Part shown: positions 12,320 through 22,829 of the stretch, piece after piece
Layout of the letters: the number at the start of each line of letters is the position of its first letter
How positions within the stretch are numbered: position 1 is the stretch's first letter
NCBI GenBank assembly: GCA_963681505.1
Contig: OY811972.1
Span: 9,132,775 to 9,196,774, forward strand
Origin: Eunapius fragilis
Taxonomy: Eukaryota > Porifera > Demospongiae > Spongillida > Spongillidae
DNA length: 64,000 nucleotides
Direction: 5' to 3'
Position numbers and translations under genes: made by a program
The notes under the pieces: model-generated
What the model saw: the letters and a program-made list of their open reading frames with translations, nothing else
The model's database searches: none
Told to the model about the DNA's origin: nothing

Positions 12320-15013
12320 CAGTGGCGTAGCCAGGAATTGTACGGGGGGGTTTCCGGCAGGACGGGTGGGTGCGGGAGGGGGCGTAGCCAGCTCCCCCAT
12401 CGGGGTCTGGGGCGGAGCCCCAGAAGCTTTGCAACTTTATCATTATGAAGTCATGAAATCCTTTGATTTTGTCACGCAGGTAGTGTTATAATTATATAAT
12501 TAATATGCATGCCGGCATATCGTGGCAATTTATTGCTATATCTATTTTGTGTATAGTAGCAGTCAAGAAGCACCGACAATGATGCATGAGCGCATGCAAT
12601 GTAAGGTACATTTTCTGTATATATGATGAATAATGCATGATGTTTTACAGTTTCCAAGAGAATGACTATGATCCATTAAACTAACAGACAGGTGATACAC
12701 AACATTTACAATTCATCACTGAGATTCAGTAGCATCCTACGAGGATGTTGCCTTGCAAAAATATCTATAATTTCTTCCACGTTTAAATCCATATCATAAT
12801 GGATATGCATCAATGCCAAACCGGATAGTCTCTCTTCTCCCATAGTTGCACGTAAATATGTTTTCAGACGTCTAATAACACTGATGCTTCTTTCGCACTC
12901 ACAGGTAGTGACAGGTAGAGTACAAATCACCCGGAGTAGGCAATTAATGTTAGGAAACATCCTTTCTGATGCATGCTGCAAACTCTTTGATGGAGTGTTT
13001 GGCAACTCATAAGGATAACTGCTCCACTTGCAGTGCCATAAACGTAGTTCTTGCTCAAGATAAGACACATTAGGAATATATTCATTGTAAAATTCCAAAT
13101 CTTTCTTCAATGATTCTAAATGATTTTTTTGCAGAAGTGCATTCCTCATAAACTCAGATGGTACAATCTCCATTGCTCTTATAGCTTTTATTTGCATCTC
13201 ATGCAGAAAATCTGCTATTAAGATGTGACAGCAATTCATCGAAAAATGGGATAGAAATAGTCCTCCTATAATACTCCTCTGCTGTTTCAGCTGGTGTATT
13301 GCATCTATGAATCTGGTGCTTACACAATCTGGGCATTGATGGTGGTGATGCATTTATAGTATCGCCAAGAGCTACAGCACAATCATACCACTTTTTATGT
13401 TCGACATCAATACCACCACGAATTTGCAAAAGAGCTTCTTTAACTGCAGCCACCTCCTTGTAAGCATTACAGATATCTTGCAGGGGACTCTGCAATGACA
13501 CTGTTAGCCCTTTTATAAATCCAAATCCATGCTTAACCACAACAAATGATATGAGAAACTCAAATTGAGTGATTGCTCTCAAAAGAGTAGCAGCCTTTTG
13601 TGAAGATTCAGTATTCCAACCTGGTTCAGTACTAATAACTTCCATGCTGCTAATAACTGCTGGTAGGAGTTCATAAAATGTTTCATATGCAGTGATTCTA
13701 GCAACCCAGCGGGTTTTACATAGATTCACGAGCTTCAATCTGGTACTATCAGTCTTGGATTTTATTTGTATCTCAAGCTCTCCTTGCCTCTTGGGAGATG
13801 AGTTGTAAAATATTGAGATTTCTTGGAGTGTTCCATGCATATTTCTGATCGATTGAACACTGCAAGCTGCAACAACACAAAGATTTTAAGCATGAGCTGC
13901 ACTATGAAAATAAAGAGCCATTGGGTATACTTGCTGGATGATAGCAGCTGCACCTTGATACTTACCAGCCATGTTCCCTGCACCGTCATAACCCTGTCCA
14001 CATAGATATTTCAGGTCCAGCCCATATTTTCTCAGAGCATTTGTAATTAAATTCGATACTGCCTCCCCAGTGGTACCATATTCACACAAAAAAATGATAT
14101 AAATTCTTCTCTGACCAACCCAGCTTGATCAACAAATCTGAGAATGAGTGACAGTTGCTCTTTATTTGCCACATCTGACACTTCATCAGCACACACAGAA
14201 AAATATTTAGCTGCTCTTACTTCCTGTAGAATTTTTTCTTGCATCCATTCACCTGTAGCATTAATTAGGTCATTTTGAATTGTAGGTGACTGATATTTAG
14301 CATTCTTTGGTGCAGAAGAAAGGTGATCCTTCAGAACCATATCACCAGACTCTACTAATAGCCTCAATAATGCCAAGAAATTTCCAGGATTACCTTCAGA
14401 AGAAACACTGCTTTGCATGCTCTCATCATTCTTGAATGACATGATCTCATGATGGCCTCTTAGTGCTATATTTTGCCTACCACAAAAGAATATAACTTTG
14501 AGAATACCTTTTAGAAACTCACGATTTTTTCTAACCTTAGCATTCGCTTGATGTTCAAGTTGGTTTTGTACCGACAACAGACCTGTCTGTAGCATTGCTA
14601 CAAACTGACAAGTATCACTCATAGAGGTGTTATGTGACAGCTGCAGACTATGTTCTGTTAATGTTTGTTTGGCACGTGTAAAATTGGTCATTGGAGTTGT
14701 ACAAAGCTGACCAGTAATAGACTTTGTTTTACCAAATATGACACAATTGATGCAAAATCCACCATCACAAGATATCGAGTATGAAAGCCAGGGGAACGTT
14801 TCCAACCAAATATGTTGAAATTTTCTTTGTTTTGTGTACTCTAACTTAGATGGAAACTTAAAGTGAGATGCAGGCCGAAATGCATTTTTCAATAGCCAAT
14901 TCTTTTGCTCATTACTGAGCTGTATTACATCTGTATTACATACCGTATATAAGAGGGGGGGGGGGGGGGGGGGGTTTCCGGGCAACGCGGAAACAATGCT
15001 GGCTACGCCACTG
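12320..15013 (-). mobile_element. hAT DNA transposon (2.7 kb)
   Basis: The terminal inverted repeats CAGTGGCGTAGCCAG (12,320-12,334) and CTGGCTACGCCACTG (14,999-15,013) match 15 of 15. TCATT directly flanks both sides (12,315-12,319 and 15,014-15,018). That gives a 5-bp duplication, not the usual 8. A poly-G tract of about 20 bases at about 14,955-14,975 lies near the right end. It contains a broken transposase. Confidence 0.88.
12706..14985 (-). pseudogene. hAT transposase (TTF finger, DUF4371, hAT dimerisation), frameshifted
   Basis: Read on the minus strand, a TTF-type zinc-finger region with CDGGFCINCVIFGK comes first. A catalytic-core stretch (CADEVSDVANKEQL), a second acidic motif (GQGYDGAGNMAG) and a C-terminal dimerisation region (TCECERSISVIRRLKT, GEERLSGLALMHIHYD) follow. 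The frame shifts near 14,090, has a TAA at about 13,886 at a Leu-like position, and shifts again near 13,205. So this copy cannot make full transposase. Relatives are often annotated as ZMYM- or THAP0-like proteins in animal genomes. Confidence 0.85.
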
Positions 15014-15018
15014 TCATT

Positions 15019-15980
15019 ATCCGATCGGTAGATGATAACAAGATGGCCCGTTCATGAGTCATCCTTGGGCCAATCATGATACATGTGCAATATTGACCCA
15101 AGGATGGGCTGGCATTATTGGATCAAGAATGATAGCTATGAATTCGTTAAATAGCGTGGCTTTGGCTAACCGTGCACTACCGTATAACCATCACCTTTCC
15201 TCCCCCCCCCGGCCCCCATCCCCTCCCTTGTATCAGGTTGATAATTTTGTAAACTTCTTTTCATCAAACATACACGAACAAACACAAGCAATGGTGATGC
15301 AAACTGTACGCCTCTGTAGTCCTTTCGACTGGTAGACGGCAGCGGTATCTCGTAACTGATCATGATACGCAACCTGTTTAAAAACGAACACGATATGATA
15401 ACACCGTTCAATTGGTCATGTACTTACCTCTATGGACTTGTGCAAAGCGATAGAGAGTATGCTTACACGTTGCAATGCTGTAATGGATGCTACGTAGCGA
15501 GTTAAGCTATGCACAACTTACCTAACCACTTGTGAGAGCTGGATTGAGACAAACACCAATAAAGATAATACACAAACGGGAGTTAACCATATCCGTGTTC
15601 GAGAATGGCCGGTCTCAGATCGACGTACAGTAGGCATCTCGTACTACATCGTACACTCTCCAACAGAGAACATGTACTCACACACATTGATAGGCAAAAG
15701 TAAGCTACCTTCGAATTTGTAGTTAATCTGCCGCCATCCACTTTCAAGTGTCTCGCGGCAAAGTTAGCAGGAAACTCGATCGCGGCTCCTATAATAAAAA
15801 AATAATGGAATTGAAGAGCAGTACCTTTTGGAAGCCCAAGTTTTTCTTTGCTTCTTTCCCCCTTTTCATGATTAATACACCTCAGGAAAGAGAAATGTGA
15901 TTCGTAGCGCGGAGCATTTTTGAAAAACATCACGCGCGTATTATATTCTAATTGATGCTCATTTTTGTACAATATTAATG
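15019..15980. other. Unassigned part of composite element
   Basis: No recognised gene. A 129-codon minus-strand frame at 15,583-15,972 has no motif I know. A C-rich tract lies at about 15,203-15,225. Confidence 0.4.
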
Positions 15981-16279
15981 TGTGCTTAACTCTAATGCAA
16001 TTTCAATTGTTTTTGCCCGTAAGGGGGCAGGTGACAATCGGCCAGTCAGGTGTGCTGCATGACCCCTCCCACCACTGAGCCTGACAGGGACCAAGGGTTA
16101 ACATGGTTACCATTGGGTCACCAGTTTGCCACACCATGACGCTGGTCAGCTGGTCACGTTAAGGCGGCTAGGTTAGGGTAGAAACCCAAAGTGTGCTGTC
16201 CAAGTGAAACCGAAATTCCCAAATGAATTGATTCTTGGATGATTGGTTCCAGGTGGTAGTACAAAATGAAAATACAGCT

Positions 16280-16280
<1 letters not shown>

Positions 16281-16343
<63 letters not shown>

Positions 16344-16360
16344 ATGCGTGTGTGTGTGTA
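16281..16360. repeat. (TG)n microsatellite
   Basis: About 60 bp of uninterrupted TG dinucleotides, then an interrupted TG stretch ending near 16,360. It accounts for the poly-His/Thr frames on the opposite strand. Confidence 0.95.
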
Positions 16361-16539
16361 CAGGGGGTGGTCATTGTGCTGATGCTACCATAGCTGTGTC
16401 TGAAGGACTTGTCAGTGGGCACCAGGTATAGGTGGTGTTGGTGGTACTACTCCACACCACACCCCAGCCGCTGGATGGTGGAGAGCCCTGGGTGTGCAGC
16501 TGTTGCTGCTCTGATCCTGAGGCTGCTGTGAGTGTTATA

Positions 16540-17240
16540 CTTTGGAGGTATCCTGATCAGTGGGTCTTGCAGGATAGCTCTCATTGCTCTTGAGGTGGGT
16601 GGGCAACCAGTGTGAAAGTGAAAAAGGGGGTGCTGGTGCTGCCATGCTCACAGTAGGCTTGCAGCACAGCGCAATGACTGGGCAAGATGCCCCAGTGAGT
16701 GTAGCCCATGGATACGATAGCACCTCGTCCAATTTGGTCAGCCATTGACTTCTTGATGAGAAAATGCACACCATTCTTGACCCAGGTGATATCGCTTCTC
16801 ATGGGGTGTGGGGTCGAATCCGCCTCTGGTAGCCAAGGTGTATTCGCTGACCCTCAGGAACCCAAAGAAACCAAATGTGAGGGCTGCTCTCTGTTGTGCC
16901 TTCTCAGGGGATCGGTCTCTAGTGTCTCCAGACATCTCAACTGTGAGAGGCAGGGCCTGAGATGTGCTGGGCACTGAGAGTGTTGCATGCCTTTGATGGC
17001 TAGGTTCAATGTTGGGTTGCTGTGCGCTGGACTGCTAAACCCACGAGCAAGGTGGAGGTGGGTGACAGCTGCCAAGTACACCAGGATAGTGTTGGTCTGA
17101 AGCATTTGACTGAGATATGCAGCAAAAAGGTTGATGGAGTGCTTGGTTACTGGCAGAGTGGTCAGGTTAAATTTGTGACAGAAGGCATAGTACTTCCTGA
17201 TCCCTGCCCTGTAGGAGGTGGACATTGGAGGGGCCACAGC
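16540..17240 (-). pseudogene. DIRS-type tyrosine recombinase, broken
   Basis: On the minus strand an N-terminal recombinase-like stretch (STSYRAGIRKYYAFC, INLFAAYLSQM) runs into FGFFGFLRVSEYT, the first-Arg box of tyrosine recombinases. A later frame reads MADQIGRGAIVSMGYTHWG. The pieces lie in different frames, so the enzyme is not intact. It follows RNase H-like sequence, which is the DIRS gene order. Confidence 0.7.
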
Positions 17241-17459
17241 TCTGTGGAGGAGGTCTCAGGCGACCTTCTAGAGCTCTGCCAGCTCTTGAGGCTCTGGTGT
17301 GGGGAGCTGGTTTGCCTGAGGGGCGAGGGAAATGAAACGTGATATCTGGTTGAATTCTGTCTGCCTTGGAGGTGCACCAGGGAGACTGTGAAGCTGTTTG
17401 GCCGCAATGAAGAACAGGGTCCTTAAGAGTTTCATTACTCCTGGGTTCTTAGAGAACTG

Positions 17460-18150
17460 GTTGGTCCATGCGTGGACAATGGGCAGATTGTCACAGTTGA
17501 ATCTGATGTACCGTCCTGCCAGGAGTTAGCCCAAAGTGTGGGCTGCTGCCACTATGGTAAATAGCTCCTGCCACTGTACAAACCGTTTGGGTAGTTGCTG
17601 GTGTGGCTGCCAGTTGCCTCTGAACCAGGCCCCATCCAAGTAGGCCCATAACCACAGGTGCCGGATCCGTGTACAACTGGATGGACTCTGCACAGTTCCA
17701 CTTTGGGGAGGAACATAGAAATGCCATTCCAAGATGGTAGGAAGCTGTTCCACCATCATATGTCAGCTCTGGCTTCAGAATTAAGATGGATATGGTGGTG
17801 GAGCCTCCTCACTGTGGTCGAGAGGTGGATAAGGCAATGTAGGAGCAGGCGTCCTGCTAGCAAAGTTTTTGAAGATGCTGGGAGCCGAGCAAAGACCAAA
17901 GGGGAGGCAGGTGTCAATGTAGTACTGCTCTCACCACATTCAGAGGCCTGGATTGAAACCATTCTGAACGCAGATTATAGGTCAACCTTGGCCATCATGG
18001 GCTTCTTTTTCAAATCTGCTAAGGGGCCCCACCACATTGTCAATTGTGGAGTAATGGACAGCGAAATCTTCTTTAGCGATAAAATCATTTTTGCCATTTT
18101 CTTTGGAACTGCGGATGTGGGGAGGTGCTCTAGGGTGTGTTGGGAAAATG
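17460..18150 (-). pseudogene. DIRS-type reverse transcriptase/RNase H remnants
   Basis: Fragments on the minus strand include DFIAKEDFAVHYSTIDNVV, MAKVDL-stop-SAFRMVSIQ and a CLPFGL-like stretch. An RNase H part follows (WAYLDGAWFRGNW, LFTIVAAAHTLG). These fit the DIRS reverse transcriptase and RNase H in order. The RT part is only about 350 bp, so it has a large internal loss as well as frameshifts and stops. Confidence 0.7.
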
Positions 18151-18153
18151 GGC

Positions 18154-19116
18154 CTAGGATGCACCCAGGTCCACCTCAATAATCTCTGGGTGTGGTAGTG
18201 CAGAGGTGGACCGTGCAGTGAAAGGAATGTGAGGTCCATTGTAGACGGTGACACACCATTGTTGATACCATTGAGCAGCCAGGAGACGCACGCTTTGTCG
18301 GGATGATCCTTCAGTTATCGCTCTAAGGCTGAGCTCGCGTTGTAGTGGAGTGTGTGCTTGCTGGAGCTCACCTAGTCCCAGGAGTGGCACGGGGGCAGGC
18401 CTTGGCGGGGTGCTCCACACCACAGCCTGTGACCCAGCATATACAAGTAGCAGAAGGCACGTTCTGTTCTCTTGATGCACTGTCCAATGGTTGAACCTCT
18501 GGCAGACCTCCTCATCTGATGGTGTGTGGGTTGTGTGCTCAACATGGTGATGACTGCCACTTGTAGCTTCGGAGTGTGTTGCAGATGTTCCAGTTGAAGT
18601 CCCAATCTGTGGGTTGGCAGAGGGTTGTTGTCTGGTCCGAAATGGAAGATTCCTGACACACCAAACCAGCAGGTCCTCCTTCACTGCATCCAAGCGAAGA
18701 GTCTGTTGCTTGTTCTTGGCTTCAGCTTGCCTGAAGAGCTTGTCGTACTTCAGGGATGCCGCGACGGAGTACACTGAGAACAGCTGGTAGATGATGGACT
18801 GGTAATTCACCAGCTCCAGTGGAATCTGGACCCGGATGGCGACAAAGATATGCCACGCCTCCAGCCAGCTGCCGAGGTCAGAGACTTGGCGTCTGTGCTT
18901 GCCCTTCTTTGCTTCCCGCCGGGGAGTGAGGAACCTGGATCGTCTATGGGAGAGAGAAGTTTCAAAGTGGGCATACGTTCCCTTCTTGATCCTCTTGACT
19001 TCGCGCCTCGAGGGGGTAGGGACCATGGTAGTGAAGGGGGCGTCGAGGAAGCTGCTGTCTCGCGCGACCTGGAGTGGTGGGTCCTTTTTCGCCGCTTGAA
19101 CTTCTTCTTCTTGCAT
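18154..19116 (-). CDS. DIRS-type Gag-like ORF (320 aa)
   Basis: The open frame begins MQEEEVQAA. It holds the DIRS Gag block: a basic VKRIKKGTYAHF motif, then SWLEAWHIFVAIR, YQSIIYQLF and KYDKLFRQ. A degenerate zinc-knuckle-like region starting CQRFNHWTVHQ follows. It is the longest intact part of this element, and the RT, RNase H and recombinase remnants follow it on the same strand. The tail after about residue 230 may be read through a frameshift. Confidence 0.7.
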   Translation of the reverse strand: MQEEEVQAAKKDPPLQVARDSSFLDAPFTTMVPTPSRREVKRIKKGTYAHFETSLSHRRSRFLTPRREAKKGKHRRQVSDLGSWLEAWHIFVAIRVQIPLELVNYQSIIYQLFSVYSVAASLKYDKLFRQAEAKNKQQTLRLDAVKEDLLVWCVRNLPFRTRQQPSANPQIGTSTGTSATHSEATSGSHHHVEHTTHTPSDEEVCQRFNHWTVHQENRTCLLLLVYAGSQAVVWSTPPRPAPVPLLGLGELQQAHTPLQRELSLRAITEGSSRQSVRLLAAQWYQQWCVTVYNGPHIPFTARSTSALPHPEIIEVDLGAS

Positions 19117-19462
19117 GCGTCAGAGTCGCTGGACGACGAGCTGCTTGAGCTGCTTGACAGTTAGTGGCGGGAGCACTGAGCGCTGACGCTCGTTCTTTCT
19201 CTCCCTCCCGCGCTTTCCTAACAGTGATGCGGTGCTATTATGTAATATGTGTATCATTATTGAAGCAATATTGATGTCATGGTTGATGTACAAATGATAC
19301 TCAAATACTGCTCCAGGATGTTATCAACCTGTTCCAAGTTACTATGTCAACATTGATCCAATACAGATATTATATCAGTATTGGGTCATGTTTGATATCA
19401 TTATTGTACCAAGGTTATTGTGTCTATCATCATTGAGCCAATATCGGTAACGATTGGCTGTG

Positions 19463-19515
19463 TAGACCAAAAATCCAGGTCCTCACGTGATCAGATCACG
19501 TGTCATATTATTACA
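19463..19515 (-). repeat. 5' LTR of gypsy element, distal part
   Basis: It resumes the LTR after the TA duplication and matches 8,074-8,126 with three mismatches by eye. It ends ATTACA, followed by the target duplication ATGAT (19,516-19,520). Confidence 0.9.
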
Positions 19516-19520
19516 ATGAT

Positions 19521-20394
19521 GAATCATTCTAAATTCAACACGGCATACCATTTTTGTATGGTGCGTCACCATGCATGCTGAGAGGTGGTTACATGGTGAC
19601 CAGAAGATCTGGAACTATGTGGAGCCAGTTAACTTATGTTAGTAGTTGTAGATAGCAAGGGTGTAAAATGGAAGGGAACATGGTTGCGAGAATCATAAAT
19701 GAGTATGTAGCACGTGTAAATGATATTTTATCATCCAAATAATGCTAGTAGTCTTTTATCTTTAAAGTTTGGCCCCCCTGTCCTGTACTTTAAAAGGGGG
19801 TCATCCATTTATGAGGTCAATGTTTCAGTGCAGGAAAGCATGTTCTTTAACAACAAAGTGAATTTAACACTCATCTTGCCAATAGAGAAACCCACAAGTG
19901 CATCATTGTTGGCCGCAGTACCTTTACATACAAAAGTCTTGAGAGATTGGTTGACCTCAGTCCTGGTCTTGAGAAATTGGTCATGGTTTTACGGATGTGC
20001 TGTTGTATTAACTGCATGAGCACATCCACTTCAGAAAGGTATATAATTGAGCACTAATACACATAGTGTATAATGGCTCATGACAGGTAGCAGCCTCATG
20101 AGGTAATTATCAGATGAGGATGGGAGGCAGTGATGAGGGAAGCTGACCAATGATGTTATGTGTGCAAGTGTTCTGGTAGGGAAAAGGGAGTAGTTCCAAG
20201 CATGTGGACGTGCACACTACACAGGACTATACGTATTTATATATTGTTTTGTATTTATCTAAGTATTAATTATCAACCTGCATGTGGATGCATACATGAA
20301 TTTTCTCCCCTAGCTTGGCATTGGAGCTGTGTGCTCAAATGACTATAGAGGCAGGCACACGGCCCATATGCTTCAAGGAGCAGCTAGGATAGGT
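19521..20394. other. No gene recognised
   Basis: 19,521-19,556 continues the segment interrupted by the gypsy insertion. A 99-codon plus frame at 19,720-20,019 has no motif I recognise. Confidence 0.5.
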
Positions 20395-20409
20395 TTAGTC
20401 ATATTTGAA

Positions 20410-20637
20410 TGGGCAGATGAAAAAACAATGCTTACTTGACATATCTATGCTCTCATGATTAGCTGGAGATAATGTTGGCTCCAGTATAGAATGCTCCAGT
20501 AGGTAGTCTGGTAGCACACAGATGACATTATAAATCCTGGTAGGTAATTCCCATATATTGGCACCATGGTTACATCCCACAGACCACACTTTTGCCCATG
20601 GTGTACAAAACATCATTATATGTAAATACATGCACAT
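20410..20637 (-). other. ORF conserved downstream of both Death exons
   Basis: The minus-strand frame contains FCTPWAKVWSVGCNHGAN and a following ELPTRIY. A relative lies in the same place after the second gene copy (43,260-43,414), with in-frame differences (SVACNHGAS). It could be an extra 3' exon, 3' UTR or a neighbouring gene; not recognised. Confidence 0.3.
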
Positions 20638-20785
20638 TGTAATACATCATCATCATACATACATGTACATTCATCAGTTGAACTATTTATAGCTACAAAT
20701 GTACTAACAGTCTAAGCTAGAACAGCATATCACACAACACTCCAACACTACACTACCTTCATGCTACAAACACACTATAAATATG

Positions 20786-21054
20786 CTAAAGTCTATACAA
20801 TGTCTTTAATTGTTCAGCCAGGACCACATGGTCACAGGATGAGAGGGCATCAATCAGCTTCTTCCAGGAGCATGACGTGTCTGATTCCAACCAGAACTGA
20901 ACCAGGTCATATCTGCAATCTGCAACTTGTCCACGATTATTAATATCAATTTCTTTTATCTTTGAAGGGCTAATTTGTAATTGGATTCCCAGTGACTTCC
21001 AATCCACCATGTTTTTAAGAGCACTGAGTATATTTTTATGAGTAAAAGTATCAT
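20786..21054 (-). CDS. Death-domain exon of Roc-COR-Death gene, copy 1
   Basis: Final exon. The acceptor TTTCTTCAG is followed by ATGATACT, and the split codon (g plus at, Asp) keeps frame with the upstream exon. The Death domain shows ILSALKNMVDWKSLGIQL, then RYDLVQFWLES, SWKKLIDALSS and the end LAEQLK. Death domains make homotypic contacts in apoptosis and innate immune signalling. The stop follows ...TLYRL. The copy 2 Death domain differs at only a few positions. Confidence 0.88.
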
Positions 21055-21115
21055 CTGAAGAAACACAGAAATAAACATGTGAGATATATTTAAGAAATTG
21101 TAACAATCATCTTAC
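21055..21115 (-). other. 61-bp intron
   Basis: It has the GTAAGA donor and a CTTCAG acceptor. Phase 1 matches on both sides. Confidence 0.85.
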
Positions 21116-22826
21116 CATTAATACGACCTCCTTTCTCCCCAATCCAGACACTGTGCTGAGGTGTAAGTACAGCAACAGTGGAGCAGGAGTTACATGCAGC
21201 TAGGTTTGGTTCTTCTTCAAAGGGTGTCACTATACCTTTGCATGAATCATTGGAACAGACAAATCCATCTTTGATATTTCCCCATCCTTTGTAAGCGAGA
21301 ATACTACCACATCTCCTGATGGCTTCATGAATTAACTTTCTAATTTTGGGACATGCTTTAGAATTATCCCATGCAGAATCAAGATGCACCTTTATGTGAG
21401 CTGTTGAATCAACAATAGTGAATTCAGCTGGAAATTTTCTACATTTAAAGGAAACGCAGTTCCTATAAAGACAAACTGGTACTTTATTCACCTCTAAAAC
21501 TGAACATTCTGTCTGAATGGAAGAAACTAAGCAACTGAACAATCCAAATGGAACAAGATCATTTTGGAGGTGCAATAGGAGAGGTTGTGCTGATGCATTA
21601 TGTCGTCTGATGCTCTCAGGACTAAGAGGGTCCAAAAGAGCAGGCATCAAGTAGTCACCACCTTCCAATGGAACCATAATGAAGAGGTGGCACATGAGGG
21701 CAGTGAAATGCTCTACATTAAATGCATCATCCAAAAAATGCTTCTCGAAGCGATTAACATAAAGAAAATCTGTGCTGACAATACCATGGTCCCTGAACTT
21801 AGAGCACCATGCATTCTTTACACCAGCAATGCCCAACACTTCACCTCCAGCCAGCTCATGTTTACACTGGACTAGGTCTGAGATGATGTTTAGGATAACT
21901 TGGGGATCACAGAACACTATGTTGCGAAGAGAGGGTACATTATGGTACCATAGCAACAGGTTATATTTGACCATGTGCAGGAGAGCTGCTTCTAGGGCTT
22001 GCTCATCCATACCTAAGCTCCGTGCCAGCTGAAGACATCTATGAAGGCTGATAACACCTCTTACAGCTGTATGCTTTATCTGCATCTCTAGACCAAACCA
22101 CTTTATAGGCAGGGAAGGAGTGGCTTCATCATTGCAGTGATCTACTATTGCATGCCTTAGCTCACCAGCTACCTTTTGGTCATAGGAATCAGGGTTTGCA
22201 CCATTCATATCCCAGATGACGTCCACACCATTCTTGCATATCAGGTACTCTGAATTCACCATTTGCTTGATGACATCACCTTTTCCCCCCTTCGTCTCAG
22301 AACACTTATCCTCCTCATCGTGGTGAGTTCCTACTACAAACAAATGAGGACGGAAATCTCTGGCATGTGCAGCTCTCACACACTGCTCCAACACCTGCTT
22401 GTGGGAAGATGGAGACTTGTACGGATTTCCTACTGGTTGACTGTCCTTTCCGTAGAAATAGATCATAGGGCAGTGGTTGAGACTTTCAGAAAGGTTTATA
22501 GCATAGAGAACAACAGAAACATCTTGGATAAAGGCAGGTAAGAGTTCAAGAAACTGGGGCTGACCACCACTGTCAATGAACTGGACCAATCTAACGTTTA
22601 ACACTTTCTTACAGCTTATGTTTTTGAATGCTTCTATGAATCGACTATCTACTTCTCCAGTAGCTGGGTTATCAAACATGTCACGGTCACTAAGATGCTC
22701 TGCTTCCAATGGTTCTAGGGTAGATGGTTTAGGAGCTGTCTTAGCTGGTTGAGAACTTTTATTAGTGAGGTTCTCTGAAGCCATTGGAAGTGATAGAGGT
22801 TGAGGTATCTGGGTTTTTGTAGGTGT
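21116..22826 (-). pseudogene. Roc-COR exon, copy 1, 5'-truncated
   Basis: The open frame begins at the repeat junction. It has the Roc switch II region FIDSGGQPQF, the G4-like box VVGTHHDEEDKC, a COR-like helical region and a C-terminal Cys cluster (CSNDSC, CNSC). The Walker A loop and upstream Roc part found in copy 2 are absent, because AT-rich repeat replaces the gene at 22,826/22,827. A Met in MASENL near 22,785 could serve as start, but the product would lack nucleotide binding. I call it a truncated gene, or a gene whose 5' exons were displaced. The part at 21,454-22,826 is about 98% identical to copy 2; the part before the intron is much less so. Confidence 0.75.
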
Positions 22827-22829
22827 AAA

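Larger units (their letters stand above)
12186..19462. mobile_element. TA-flanked 7.3-kb element inside the LTR
   Basis: The left end CACAGCCAA...CGATTGG and right end CGATTGGCTGTG are inverted, and the flanking TA is duplicated at 12,184-12,185 and 19,463-19,464. Both ends carry related sub-repeats (ATTGGGTCAATATTG-like). No transposase that would move these ends is recognised. The interior holds a hAT copy (12,320-15,013), an unassigned part (15,019-15,980) and DIRS-like remnants (about 16,540-19,116). It is therefore a composite non-autonomous element or a MITE swollen by later insertions. Confidence 0.75.
7992..19515 (-). mobile_element. Ty3/gypsy LTR retrotransposon with nested insertions
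   Basis: On the minus strand the order is split 5' LTR, primer-binding site, gag-protease, pol (RT, RNase H, integrase), polypurine tract and 3' LTR. Outer bases are TG...CA on both strands and a 5-bp duplication ATGAT flanks the whole. Without the 7,277-bp insertion in its 5' LTR, the element would be about 4.25 kb. The two LTRs differ at about 5 of 135 positions by eye, so it is not fresh. The clade within Ty3/gypsy is not resolved. Confidence 0.93.

Noticed and set aside
16154-16422. His/Thr-rich frames
   Set aside because: They are the translated (TG)n microsatellite.
17658-18182. 174-codon plus-strand frame
   Set aside because: It lies antisense to DIRS reverse transcriptase/RNase H remnants that make sense on the minus strand.
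19720-20019. 99-codon plus-strand frame
   Set aside because: No motif, no paralogue in the window and no splice support; not enough to call a gene.
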